Below are positions 1 through 5,453 of a DNA stretch of 5,453 nt, in pieces; position 1 is the stretch's first letter, and each line of letters opens with the position of its first letter. Below the pieces are notes generated by a model, which had not been told where the DNA came from, ran no database searches, and saw only the letters and a program-made list of their open reading frames with translations. A program made the translations under genes and the position numbers. The stretch is from Phycisphaerae bacterium (GTDB lineage Bacteria; Planctomycetota; Phycisphaerae; Sedimentisphaerales; Anaerohalosphaeraceae), in the NCBI GenBank assembly GCA_007121565.1, contig SKKI01000197.1, forward strand, positions 1 to 5,453. The letters run 5' to 3'.

Positions 1-27
1 CCCCCAGCCCGCGCAGCGGGCTGGGGG
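1..27. repeat. Perfect 12-bp hairpin at left edge
   Basis: Bases 1-12 are the exact reverse complement of 16-27, leaving a three-base GCA loop, and the stem is almost all G:C. It starts at the first base of the window, so it may extend further left. No T run follows on the plus strand, so it is not a normal intrinsic terminator there. Its place upstream of a Y1 transposase suggests a subterminal hairpin of an IS200/REP-type element, whose transposases recognise hairpins in single-stranded DNA. The structure is seen; the role is inferred. Confidence 0.75.
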
Positions 28-46
28 AGAGGGGGTGGGGGTGGGG
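23..46 (+). other. G-quadruplex motif
   Basis: Four guanine runs (23-27, 31-35, 37-41, 43-46) are separated by loops of 3, 1 and 1 bases. This meets the usual quadruplex rule with longer runs and shorter loops than required. The first run is also the 3' arm of the hairpin at 1-27, so the two folds compete for the same bases. On the minus strand the same DNA is C-rich. A role in element recognition or in blocking transcription is inference. Confidence 0.7.
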
Positions 47-58
47 CGAGTCTTTAAT

Positions 59-110
59 CCACGGCCTTACGGCCGAGGCTACAAGATGACGCCTGCTGCG
101 CAGGCTGTGG
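59..110. repeat. Cluster of hairpins upstream of transposase
   Basis: Two hairpins lie side by side: CGGCC (62-66) with GGCCG (71-75) around TTAC, and GCCTGC (91-96) with GCAGGC (100-105) around TGC. The flanks CCA(C) at 59-62 and (G)TGG at 107-110 can pair to close both into a branched fold. The 9-mer CTGCTGCGC in the second hairpin (93-101) recurs at 120-128. Such folds are expected in the left end of IS200-like elements. It is not a tRNA: there is no anticodon arm, T-arm consensus or CCA end in the right place. Confidence 0.5.
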
Positions 111-155
111 ATAGACTGTCTGCTGCGCGGGTTTAGAGATTGAATGTCGGCGAAT

Positions 156-162
156 AAAAGGA
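156..162 (+). promoter_or_regulatory. Ribosome binding site deciding tnpA start
   Basis: AAAAGGA lies 9 bases before the ATG at 172 but directly abuts the in-frame ATG at 163. Only the ATG at 172 has workable spacing, so translation most likely starts there. Confidence 0.6.
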
Positions 163-171
163 ATGCAAACA

Positions 172-624
172 ATGGGCCATACGTATTCGAACAATCTTTA
201 CCATATTATCTTCAGCACGAAAGACCGCTGTGGTTTAATCGCAGATGTTTACCGTCAAGAGCTTCATCGTTATCTCTGCGGGATCGTTGGCAACCTGGAC
301 TGTGCGACCATAGAGCTCAATAGTGTCGTTGACCACATTCACCTGCTTGTCAAAATCAAACCGTCTCTTTCCGTCTCACAGTGTGTAGGCAAGATCAAAG
401 CGAACTCTTCGCGCTGGATCAAAGAACGCTTTGCCTTGCCTTACGGGTTTCAATGGCAAACCGGGTTTTCCAGTTTTACGGTGAGCGAATCATCGGCTGA
501 AAGCGTCCAGCGCTACATTCAAAATCAGCCGGAGCACCATCGAACGGTCAGCTTTGCCGAGGAACTGAAAGTGTTCCTGGAAAAACACGGCATCGCTTAT
601 GACTCGGCGCATTATCTGGATTAA
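172..624 (+). CDS. tnpA: IS200-like Y1 (HUH) transposase
   Basis: A 150-residue single-domain transposase of the IS200/IS605 Y1 type, close to the usual size. These enzymes cut and rejoin single-stranded DNA through a tyrosine, guided by hairpins. The N-terminal strand reads NLYHIIFSTKDR, the metal-binding HUH motif is H55-I-H57 (VVDHIHLLVKI), the central stretch is WQTGFSSFTVSES (95-107) and the likely catalytic tyrosine is Y115 in YIQNQPEHH. All expected elements are present with no frameshift, so it may be active. The ATG at 163 would add three residues (MQT) but abuts the Shine-Dalgarno sequence. No tnpB-like partner is visible. Base composition is clearly less GC-rich than the genes to the right, which fits a mobile origin. 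It could be either an IS200-type TnpA or a REP-associated (RAYT-like) protein; the surrounding hairpins fit both. Confidence 0.9.
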   Translation: MGHTYSNNLYHIIFSTKDRCGLIADVYRQELHRYLCGIVGNLDCATIELNSVVDHIHLLVKIKPSLSVSQCVGKIKANSSRWIKERFALPYGFQWQTGFSSFTVSESSAESVQRYIQNQPEHHRTVSFAEELKVFLEKHGIAYDSAHYLD

Positions 625-625
625 G

Positions 626-733
626 ATGATGCCGCCTGACGGGTGCGGCTCACCCCTGTCTTGGCAGGAGGGGAGCTTGTGGAGACGATTAATTTATTGG
701 GACGCCTTCGGGGTGCTGGCCTGTCAGGAATGA
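626..733 (+). CDS. Possible 35-residue ORF after tnpA (doubtful)
   Basis: An open frame starts one base after the transposase stop (ATG at 626, second in-frame ATG at 629) and ends with TGA at 731-733. It begins MMPPDGCGSPLSWQ and is rich in Trp and Cys (three Trp, two Cys). No good Shine-Dalgarno sequence precedes it, and it runs through two hairpins (641-668). It is more likely the structured right end of the mobile element, read by chance, than a gene. I recognise no family. Confidence 0.15.
   Translation: MMPPDGCGSPLSWQEGSLWRRLIYWDAFGVLACQE
641..676. repeat. Hairpins downstream of transposase
   Basis: GGGTG (641-645) pairs with CACCC (651-655) around a five-base loop. It is followed at once by CCTG (655-658) with CAGG (665-668). 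A longer alternative joins GCT (648-650) and CCCC (653-656) to GGGG (670-673) and AGC (674-676). No T run follows, so a terminator is unlikely. They probably belong to the right end of the transposase element. A further small palindrome, CCTGTCAGG, lies at 720-728. Confidence 0.45.
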
Positions 734-767
734 ATTAAAAATTAAGAATTAAGAATTAAGAATTATT
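733..767. repeat. Heptamer tandem repeat, five units
   Basis: Five consecutive 7-bp units fill 35 bp: AATTAAA, three exact copies of AATTAAG (740-760) and a degenerate AATTATT. The tract is purely A/T except for one G per central unit and stands out from the GC-rich surroundings. It lies between the transposase region and the radical SAM gene, so a change in copy number would alter spacing in that gene's upstream region. Confidence 0.85.
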
Positions 768-835
768 GAGGGGCTTGCTTTTTGAAACTTTTCAGGCGAT
801 ATTGCGGGACGAGCGGTCCCTTCAGGATGTCATTA

Positions 836-1894
836 ATGCGGGTCATAAGAGATAAGAATGATCGGATGATGAAACTCTCAGACAATGTGTTCAACGCCCG
901 CCAGGTGCGCAGTGCGCCCAAGTTGAAGCTCTGGCGGTATGCCGGGCTGATGCTGACCTACCGGTGCAACGCGGCCTGTGCGTTTTGCTATTATTACTGC
1001 GGGCCGCAGGCCGGGGGGCTGCTGCCGGTTGAGACGGCCATGGACGCCTGGGCGGCGCTGAGGCGGCTGGCCGGGGACAGTGCCCGGGTGCATCTGACCG
1101 GCGGCGAGCCGTTTTTGTATTTTGACCGGCTGCTGGAAATCTGCGAGCAGGCGCAGCGCCGCACCCTGGGCGGCGTCGATTTTGTCGAAACCAATGGCGG
1201 CTGGGTTGCCGATGAAACAAGCGTGCGCCGCCGTCTGCGGGCACTGAACGCCGCCGGTGTGCGGCGGCTCAAGATAAGCTGGGACCTCTTTCATGCTGAA
1301 TTTGTCCCTGTTGAGAAGGTCCGGCTGCTGGTTCGGCTGGCCGGCGAGCAGTTCGGCCCCGACGGCGTGCTGGTCCGCTGGCAGCACCGGCTCGATAATC
1401 CGCTCGAGGCAGTTGCGATGGATGAGGCCGGGCGGCTTGACGCCATGCGGGCGGAAATGAATGAGCACGGCGGCCGGTTCACGGGGCGTGCCGCACAGAG
1501 ACTCGGCCCGCTGTGTGCCACAATACCGCCGCAGGAGCTGGCCGGGCGGCACTGCCGGCGAGCCATACTCGGCGCAAAAGGCGTGCACATCGACCCTTAC
1601 GGCAATGTCTTCAGCGGCCAGTGCAGCGGCATGACGGTCGGTAACCTGGCCGAGGCCGGCCTGGATGGGCTCTGGAAAAGCTTCGATCCGCACTTATCGG
1701 ACTTTTGGGGCAGGCTTTATGCCCGCGGGCCAAGCGGTCTGCTTGATAGCGCAGTTGCCGCGGGCTATGAGCCACGCACCGCCTATGCCTCAAAATGTCA
1801 TCTTTGTGCCGATATTCGAAGATTTTATTTTGACACGGGGCGTTTTTTGTCGATAATCGGTCCAGATGCGTGTTATGGTAAAATGAGTCTGTGA
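836..1894 (+). CDS. Radical SAM protein with SPASM-like C-terminus
   Basis: A predicted S-adenosylmethionine radical enzyme of 352 residues from this start. The CxxxCxxC iron-sulfur motif is C44-N-A-A-C48-A-F-C51, followed by the SAM-binding GGEP (89-92), ETNG (118-121) and KISWD (146-150). The C-terminal part has C240, HIDPYGNV (251-258), C263, the pair C321/C324 and C346, resembling a SPASM or twitch region that holds an extra cluster. Substrate unknown: such domains occur in peptide-modifying enzymes, anaerobic sulfatase activators and others, and no clear substrate gene is adjacent. The start is uncertain. ATG 836 has AGGA at 824-827 with 8 bases spacing. A TTG at 782 has GAGGGG (768-773) with 8 bases spacing, but codons 782-865 include AGG, CGA, ATA and AGA, unlike the body. 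ATG 866 or 869 begins the part that looks conserved (KLSDNVFNARQVR). The domain call is sure; the function is not. Confidence 0.85.
   Translation: MRVIRDKNDRMMKLSDNVFNARQVRSAPKLKLWRYAGLMLTYRCNAACAFCYYYCGPQAGGLLPVETAMDAWAALRRLAGDSARVHLTGGEPFLYFDRLLEICEQAQRRTLGGVDFVETNGGWVADETSVRRRLRALNAAGVRRLKISWDLFHAEFVPVEKVRLLVRLAGEQFGPDGVLVRWQHRLDNPLEAVAMDEAGRLDAMRAEMNEHGGRFTGRAAQRLGPLCATIPPQELAGRHCRRAILGAKGVHIDPYGNVFSGQCSGMTVGNLAEAGLDGLWKSFDPHLSDFWGRLYARGPSGLLDSAVAAGYEPRTAYASKCHLCADIRRFYFDTGRFLSIIGPDACYGKMSL
1830..1857 (+). promoter_or_regulatory. Candidate sigma-70 promoter for the kinase gene
   Basis: TTGACA (1830-1835, perfect -35) is followed after 16 bases by GATAAT (1852-1857, five of six matches). 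It lies inside the last codons of the radical SAM gene. Transcription would start near 1864, giving a leader of about 95 bases that contains a hairpin (CAACG 1910-1914 with CGTTG 1920-1924). These bases also encode protein, so the match could be chance, although 11 of 12 positions fit. Confidence 0.45.
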
Positions 1895-1965
1895 AACTCC
1901 TTTTTCAGGCAACGCTGCTCGTTGGAGCATCGGCAATAAAGGCACAAGACATCGACATTGAATAA
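1891..1965 (+). CDS. Possible 24-residue micro-ORF bridging two genes
   Basis: GTG at 1891 overlaps the TGA of the radical SAM gene (1892-1894), and the frame ends with TAA at 1963-1965, eight bases into the kinase gene. The product begins VKLLFQATLLVGASA and ends QDIDIE: a lysine, a hydrophobic stretch and a small-residue end, like a short signal peptide. There is no strong Shine-Dalgarno sequence (TGAG nearby is weak). It could be a leader peptide coupling translation to the kinase, whose TTG start lacks a good ribosome site, or simply chance. Confidence 0.15.
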   Translation: MKLLFQATLLVGASAIKAQDIDIE

Positions 1966-3199
1966 AAGCGATACAACCAGTTTTGATACGATCATCGGGC
2001 GGATGGCTGTCGACCAGCGCCTCTGCACCGAAGAGGAAATCCAACGCTGCCAGGAAGCGGTCAAAAAGCAGGCCGGGCAAAGCCCGACCTCGCTGGAGCA
2101 GGTTCTCCTTGAGAAGAATTACCTGACCCCCAATCAACTCAGACGGCTCAGGGACAACATCAATGAAAGCCGCGCCACCGCCGGCCAGATTCCCGGCTAC
2201 AAAGTACTCGGCAAACTCGGCTCCGGCGCGATGGCGGTTGTCTATAAGGCCAAGCAGCTTTCCCTGGACCGTACCGTCGCCATCAAAGTGCTGCCCAAAA
2301 AGTTTGTCCAGAAATCCGACTATGTCGAGCGGTTCTATAAAGAAGGGCGGCTGGCGGCCAAGATGAATCACAACAACATCGTGCAGGCGTTTGATGTCGG
2401 CGAAGTCGGCGGCTTGTATTATTTTGTGATGGAGTACGTCGAGGGCAAAACGCTTTACGATGATTTGGCCAAGGGCAAAATTTTTGACGAGAAAGAAGCC
2501 GTCGATGTCATTATCCAGGTCGCAAAAGCCCTCGCCCACGCCCACGGCCAGGGCCTGATTCACCGTGATGTCAAGCCCAAGAATATTATGATCAATAAGG
2601 AGGGCATCGTTAAGCTGGCCGATATGGGGCTTGCCCGCGAAACCTCCGACATCAAGGCGGCCAAACACGAGAAAGGCAAAGCCTTCGGGACGCCTTATTA
2701 TATTGCGCCCGAGCAGATTCGCGGCGAAGTGGACGTGGACGGGCGAGCGGATATCTATTCACTGGGCGGCACGCTTTTTCATATGGTTACCGGCCGAGTT
2801 CCCTTTGAAGCCGCCAACCCCTCGGAAGTGATGCGCAAGCACCTCAAAGAACCGTTTACCCCGCCCGACCATATCAACACCGCGCTGTCTACGGGCATCT
2901 CAGAGGTGATCGAGGTGATGATGGCCAAGGACCGCAACGAACGATACAGTTCGATGGACGAGGTGCTTGGCGACCTGAAAGCGGTCCGCGACGGAAGGCC
3001 GCCGTTGTACGCGCGGCAGAAATTCGATTTCGATGCCCTGCGCGAGCTGGAGGACGGCACGCCGATCGACGATTATCAGAGCGAAGGCGGTGCTCGACTG
3101 TATCCCGAAGAAACCGTCGCCAAATACCGCGTTGCCCTGATCATCCTGGCCGCACTGGTCGGCGTTTTACTGGTGGTGATCCTGTTTTTGGCCTTTTGA
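1958..3199 (+). CDS. Tail-anchored Hanks-type Ser/Thr protein kinase
   Basis: A 413-residue PknB-like protein kinase that should phosphorylate Ser/Thr of target proteins using ATP. Residues 1-70 form a helical module with two similar halves (MAVDQRLCTEEEIQRC and LEKNYLTPNQLRRL), reminiscent of the N-terminal domain of type II secretion ATPases; this is a resemblance only. The kinase domain (about 80-345) has glycine loop GSGAMAVV (88-95), VAIK with K110, helix-C E129, HRDVKPKN (202-209) with D204, DMG (222-224), GTPYYIAPE (244-252) and D264. The third loop glycine is Ala93, and DFG is DMG; both may alter ATP handling, but all catalytic residues are kept. The HRD arginine suggests activation-loop control. 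Residues 392-413 are one hydrophobic helix ending at the C-terminus, so the enzyme is membrane-anchored with no outer sensor domain. The start is TTG: a stop (1937-1939) lies just upstream in frame, and the next start, ATG 2003, would cut the N-terminal module. AAAGG is 15 bases away, which is weak. Confidence 0.9.
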   Translation: MNKSDTTSFDTIIGRMAVDQRLCTEEEIQRCQEAVKKQAGQSPTSLEQVLLEKNYLTPNQLRRLRDNINESRATAGQIPGYKVLGKLGSGAMAVVYKAKQLSLDRTVAIKVLPKKFVQKSDYVERFYKEGRLAAKMNHNNIVQAFDVGEVGGLYYFVMEYVEGKTLYDDLAKGKIFDEKEAVDVIIQVAKALAHAHGQGLIHRDVKPKNIMINKEGIVKLADMGLARETSDIKAAKHEKGKAFGTPYYIAPEQIRGEVDVDGRADIYSLGGTLFHMVTGRVPFEAANPSEVMRKHLKEPFTPPDHINTALSTGISEVIEVMMAKDRNERYSSMDEVLGDLKAVRDGRPPLYARQKFDFDALRELEDGTPIDDYQSEGGARLYPEETVAKYRVALIILAALVGVLLVVILFLAF

Positions 3200-3229
3200 T
3201 CAGCCCGGCGCCTGCCAGGCAAAGCAGCG

Positions 3230-3259
3230 TAGTCATCCCGCAGACGCCGAGCATATCAT
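3230..3259 (+). promoter_or_regulatory. Candidate promoter for glyQS
   Basis: TAGTCA (3230-3235, four of six) and TATCAT (3254-3259, five of six) are 18 bases apart, in the 85-bp gap after the kinase. Transcription would start near 3266, giving a leader of about 20 bases that carries the ribosome site. The leader is too short for a T-box or other riboswitch. This is a modest match. Co-transcription with the kinase is also possible, as no terminator is visible in the gap. Confidence 0.3.
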
Positions 3260-3284
3260 CTAACCTTTAATTTGGAAAGCAGTT

Positions 3285-4763
3285 ATGGCAAAATTGACCC
3301 GGCTGGACGATATCGTGTCGCTGTGCAAGCGGCGGGGGTTTATCTATCAATCGAGCGACATTTACGGCGGGCTGGCGTCCTGTTACGATTACGGGCCGCT
3401 GGGCGTGGAACTGAAGCGCAACGTCCGCAACGCCTGGTGGAAGGCGGTCGTGCAGATGCGCGACGATGTGCTGGGGCTGGACTGCTCAATTCTGATGCAT
3501 CCGATGGTCTGGAAGGCCTCCGGACACGCCGACAAGTTCGCCGACCTGGTGACACTGTGCAAAAAGTGCAATACCCGCACGCGGGTCGACCACCTGGCCG
3601 ACGGCGAGCAAACCGGTGCCCAGGAGCACACCGAACATATCGATATCGACATTGCCGCCGGTCAGCAGCACGACCTGTCCGGCAAGAAATGCCCGGCCTG
3701 CGGGGCGGTGGGCCAGTTTTCAAAGCCGATGGCGTTTCGGCTGATGTTCGAGACGCAGATGGGCGCCAACGTGGACGATACAATGACGCTGTTTTTGCGG
3801 CCGGAAACGGCGCAGGGCATTTTCGTGAACTTTCGCAACGTGCTGGATTCGGCGCGGGTCAAGGTGCCCTTCGGCATCGCCCAGATCGGCAAATCCTTCC
3901 GCAACGAGGTCACCACCAAGGCGTTCATCTTCCGCACGCGCGAGTTTGAGCAGGCCGAGCTGGAGTTTTTCTGCAAGCCCGGCACCGACGAAGACTGGTA
4001 CGCGCACTGGAAACAGCAGCGCTTCGACTGGTACCTGAATCTGGGTATTCGCAAAGACAACCTGCGCTTTCGCGACCACGACCCCGATGAGCTGGCCCAC
4101 TATGCCAAGGCGTGCGTGGATGTGGAGTACAAATTCCCCTTCGGCTCGGGCGACTGGCAGGAACTGGAAGGCATCGCCAACCGCACCGATTACGACCTCC
4201 GCCAGCATCAGCGCGGGATGCGCACGATGAACGACTGGTTCGAGCAGAAAGGCGACCTGAGCAAAATCGCGCTCAAGGACGAGGACGACAATTACATCAA
4301 GGGGCCGCTGGCGTATTTCGAGGAGCAGACGCGGGATCGCTATGTGCCGTATGTCATCGAGCCCTCGGCCGGCGTCGATCGCAGTACGCTGGCGTTTCTG
4401 GTCGATGCCTATGACGAGGAAGAGGTCAAGGGCGAGATGCGCAATGTCCTGCGCTTTCACCCGCACCTGGCCCCGATCAAGGCGGCGGTATTTCCGCTGG
4501 TCAAAAAGGACGGCCTGCCGGAGATCGCGATGAATCTGTATAACGGCCTGAAGGGACATTTCAACTGTTTCTATGACGAAAAGGGCGCCGTCGGTCGCCG
4601 TTACCGCCGCCAAGATGAGGCCGGCACGCCGTTTTGCCTGACCATCGACGGCCAGACCAAAGAAGACAACACCGTCACCGTCCGCGACCGCGACAGTATG
4701 GCCCAGTCCCGCATCCCGCTGGACCAGGTGAAAAATTTCCTGCGGGAAAAACTGGATTTATAA
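3285..4763 (+). CDS. glyQS: Glycine--tRNA ligase, alpha2 type
   Basis: A cytoplasmic class II aminoacyl-tRNA synthetase that joins glycine to tRNA-Gly using ATP. It is the homodimeric (eukaryote/archaea-like) form rather than the two-subunit glyQ/glyS form. The 492-residue length is normal. Motif 1 lies around HPMVWKASGH (72-81). Motif 2 holds RNE (206-208) and FRTREFEQAE (216-225), the ATP- and glycine-contacting residues of this family, with R100, E174 in RPETAQGIF and E293-L294 also conserved. Motif 3 is EPSAGVDRS (359-367) with R366. Two CxxC pairs (C92/C95 and C136/C139) in the insertion after motif 1 may bind zinc. Residues from about 394 (HPHLAPIKAAVFPL) to the end form the anticodon-binding domain. 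GGAAAG (3274-3279) precedes the ATG at normal distance. No frameshift or missing key residue is seen, so it is probably the sole, essential copy. Confidence 0.97.
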   Translation: MAKLTRLDDIVSLCKRRGFIYQSSDIYGGLASCYDYGPLGVELKRNVRNAWWKAVVQMRDDVLGLDCSILMHPMVWKASGHADKFADLVTLCKKCNTRTRVDHLADGEQTGAQEHTEHIDIDIAAGQQHDLSGKKCPACGAVGQFSKPMAFRLMFETQMGANVDDTMTLFLRPETAQGIFVNFRNVLDSARVKVPFGIAQIGKSFRNEVTTKAFIFRTREFEQAELEFFCKPGTDEDWYAHWKQQRFDWYLNLGIRKDNLRFRDHDPDELAHYAKACVDVEYKFPFGSGDWQELEGIANRTDYDLRQHQRGMRTMNDWFEQKGDLSKIALKDEDDNYIKGPLAYFEEQTRDRYVPYVIEPSAGVDRSTLAFLVDAYDEEEVKGEMRNVLRFHPHLAPIKAAVFPLVKKDGLPEIAMNLYNGLKGHFNCFYDEKGAVGRRYRRQDEAGTPFCLTIDGQTKEDNTVTVRDRDSMAQSRIPLDQVKNFLREKLDL

Positions 4764-4830
4764 CCGTAGGGTGCAATCTTTGCCCGATAACCGCAACCTC
4801 TTTTTTGTGTTCGTATCGCATGAGGGGTAT

Positions 4831-4847
4831 AAAAATCGCCCTCGGCG
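4831..4847 (-). terminator. Weak intrinsic terminator candidate
   Basis: Read on the minus strand, a CGCC/GGCG stem with loop GAG (4837-4847) is followed, after one A, by five T (4831-4835), about 39 bases past the flavoprotein stop. The stem is only 4 bp; an alternative hairpin CGGC/GCCG (4843-4853) competes with it. The rest of the 122-bp gap between the converging genes (4764-4885) holds a plus-strand T run at 4801-4806 without a good hairpin before it, and nothing else I can name. Confidence 0.25.
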
Positions 4848-4885
4848 CAGCCGGTTTCCACACAGTTACCTTTCGCCCTTTTGCC

Positions 4886-5453
4886 TCAGGACAACGGCGT
4901 CAAGGGCGTTTCATCGCAGAAGGCCATCTCCGGAAAATGCGGCTGCTCGGCAACCTGTCGGGCTGCGTCCTGCAGGGCCGCCCGCAGACCTTCTTCGATG
5001 ACCGGATGATAAAACGGCATCCGCAGCACATCAAAGACCGTCAGCTTTTGGGCAATCGCCCAGGCCAAGAGATGTCCGAGGTGCTCGCCGGCCGGGGTGG
5101 CCATCTCGGCGCCCAGCAGCCGCCCGTCTTTCGGCTTGGCGTAAACGCGAAGCAGGCCGACGTTTTCATCGCAGATCACCGCCCGCCCCTGACTGCTGAA
5201 GTCGCACTGTCCGATGAGGATCTCCGCTTCCTTCAATTGCTTGTACTGTTGCCCGACCAGAACGATATTCGGATGTGTAAACGTTACCTTCAAAGGCGTG
5301 CGGCGTTTGAAGCAGGCCGGCTCGTCGCGCACGGCATTGTACCCGGCCACCCGCCCGTCGTCCCAGGCCTCGTGCAGGATGGGGTCTTTGTCGTTGGCGT
5401 CGCCGGCGATGAAGATCGGCAGATCGCCGACCTGCAGCGTATCGGGAGCGTAC
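4886..5453 (-). CDS. Dihydrolipoamide dehydrogenase-like flavoprotein, C-terminal part
   Basis: The last 188 residues of a pyridine nucleotide-disulfide oxidoreductase. The N-terminal part, with the FAD-binding and redox-active CxxxxC motifs, lies beyond the right edge. The visible part starts with the second FAD-contact motif IFIAGDAN, then HEAWDDGRVAGYNA, then the dimerisation domain from about TPLKVTFTHPNIVLVG. It ends near the family's catalytic signature FYHPVIEEGLR, whose His (codon 5006-5008) and Glu normally form the His-Glu dyad passed across the dimer. The family oxidises dihydrolipoamide using NAD+, for 2-oxoacid dehydrogenase or glycine cleavage complexes, but mercuric reductase and transhydrogenase relatives share this half. 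The HPVIEEGLR form resembles a dihydrolipoyl dehydrogenase subgroup. The reading frame is open to the window edge, so GTG at 5350 is internal, not the start. It converges with glyQS. Confidence 0.9.
   Translation of the reverse strand, partial: YAPDTLQVGDLPIFIAGDANDKDPILHEAWDDGRVAGYNAVRDEPACFKRRTPLKVTFTHPNIVLVGQQYKQLKEAEILIGQCDFSSQGRAVICDENVGLLRVYAKPKDGRLLGAEMATPAGEHLGHLLAWAIAQKLTVFDVLRMPFYHPVIEEGLRAALQDAARQVAEQPHFPEMAFCDETPLTPLS

Noticed and set aside
59..110. tRNA-like cloverleaf
   Set aside because: Arm lengths, the anticodon loop and T-arm consensus do not fit; the pairing is better described as two hairpins in a mobile-element end.
878..1693. 271-codon minus-strand frame within the radical SAM gene
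   Set aside because: It is a shadow of the plus-strand coding sequence with Pro/Arg/Gln-rich low-information translation and no motif.
1790..2668. 292-codon open frame on the minus strand across the kinase 5' half
   Set aside because: It lies antisense to a clear kinase gene with all catalytic motifs, its translation shows no known domain, and long antisense frames are common in GC-rich genes.
3200..3284. T-box or riboswitch ahead of glyQS
   Set aside because: The 85-bp gap has only a 4-bp hairpin (3210-3220), no specifier loop, no T-box sequence and no terminator.
3272..3949. 225-codon plus-strand frame overlapping the start of glyQS
   Set aside because: It is Arg/Gly-rich with no motifs and is out of frame with the synthetase, whose motif set is complete.
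3720..4613. 297-codon minus-strand frame within glyQS
   Set aside because: It is antisense to the fully conserved synthetase, and no recognisable domain is present.
4769..4806. Possible terminator for glyQS before the T run
   Set aside because: The only stem (GGG...CCC with a bulge, about 4769-4785) is weak and about 15 bases from the T run, so it lacks terminator geometry.

Overview
The window looks like chromosomal DNA of a GC-rich bacterium, most likely a planctomycete, perhaps of the Phycisphaerae. The main reason is the Hanks-type kinase: its short helical N-terminal module, GSGAMAVV-type glycine loop, DMG in place of DFG and bare C-terminal membrane anchor resemble kinases I know from that phylum. 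The alpha2-type glycyl-tRNA synthetase fits but is not diagnostic. The lineage is an inference from protein character, not from a search.

Layout. Positions 1-162 hold structured, gene-poor DNA: a 12-bp perfect hairpin, a four-run G-quadruplex motif and a cluster of smaller hairpins. They lie before an IS200-like single-domain HUH (Y1) transposase (172-624). After it come more hairpins and a five-unit 7-bp tandem repeat (733-767). The block 1 to about 730 is probably an IS200/REP-associated-type element or its remains; its exact ends cannot be set from one copy. Next come a radical SAM enzyme with extra C-terminal cysteines (836-1894; start uncertain), a Ser/Thr protein kinase with a C-terminal membrane anchor (1958-3199) and a class II glycyl-tRNA synthetase (3285-4763), all on the plus strand. 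Converging on them from the right is the C-terminal part of a dihydrolipoamide dehydrogenase-like flavoprotein (minus strand, 4886 to the window edge).

How they work together. The radical SAM gene and the kinase are 63 bp apart and could be co-transcribed. However, a near-consensus promoter (TTGACA, 16 bp, GATAAT) lies inside the 3' end of the radical SAM gene and could drive the kinase alone. A 24-codon frame bridges the gap and overlaps both genes. The synthetase has a weaker promoter candidate of its own and is a housekeeping gene. I see no CRISPR array, tRNA, rRNA or clear riboswitch. I did not find an obvious new multi-gene system. The points most worth checking are the hairpin/G-quadruplex structure at the left edge, the orphan radical SAM enzyme with its possible small-ORF neighbour, and the divergent kinase motifs.
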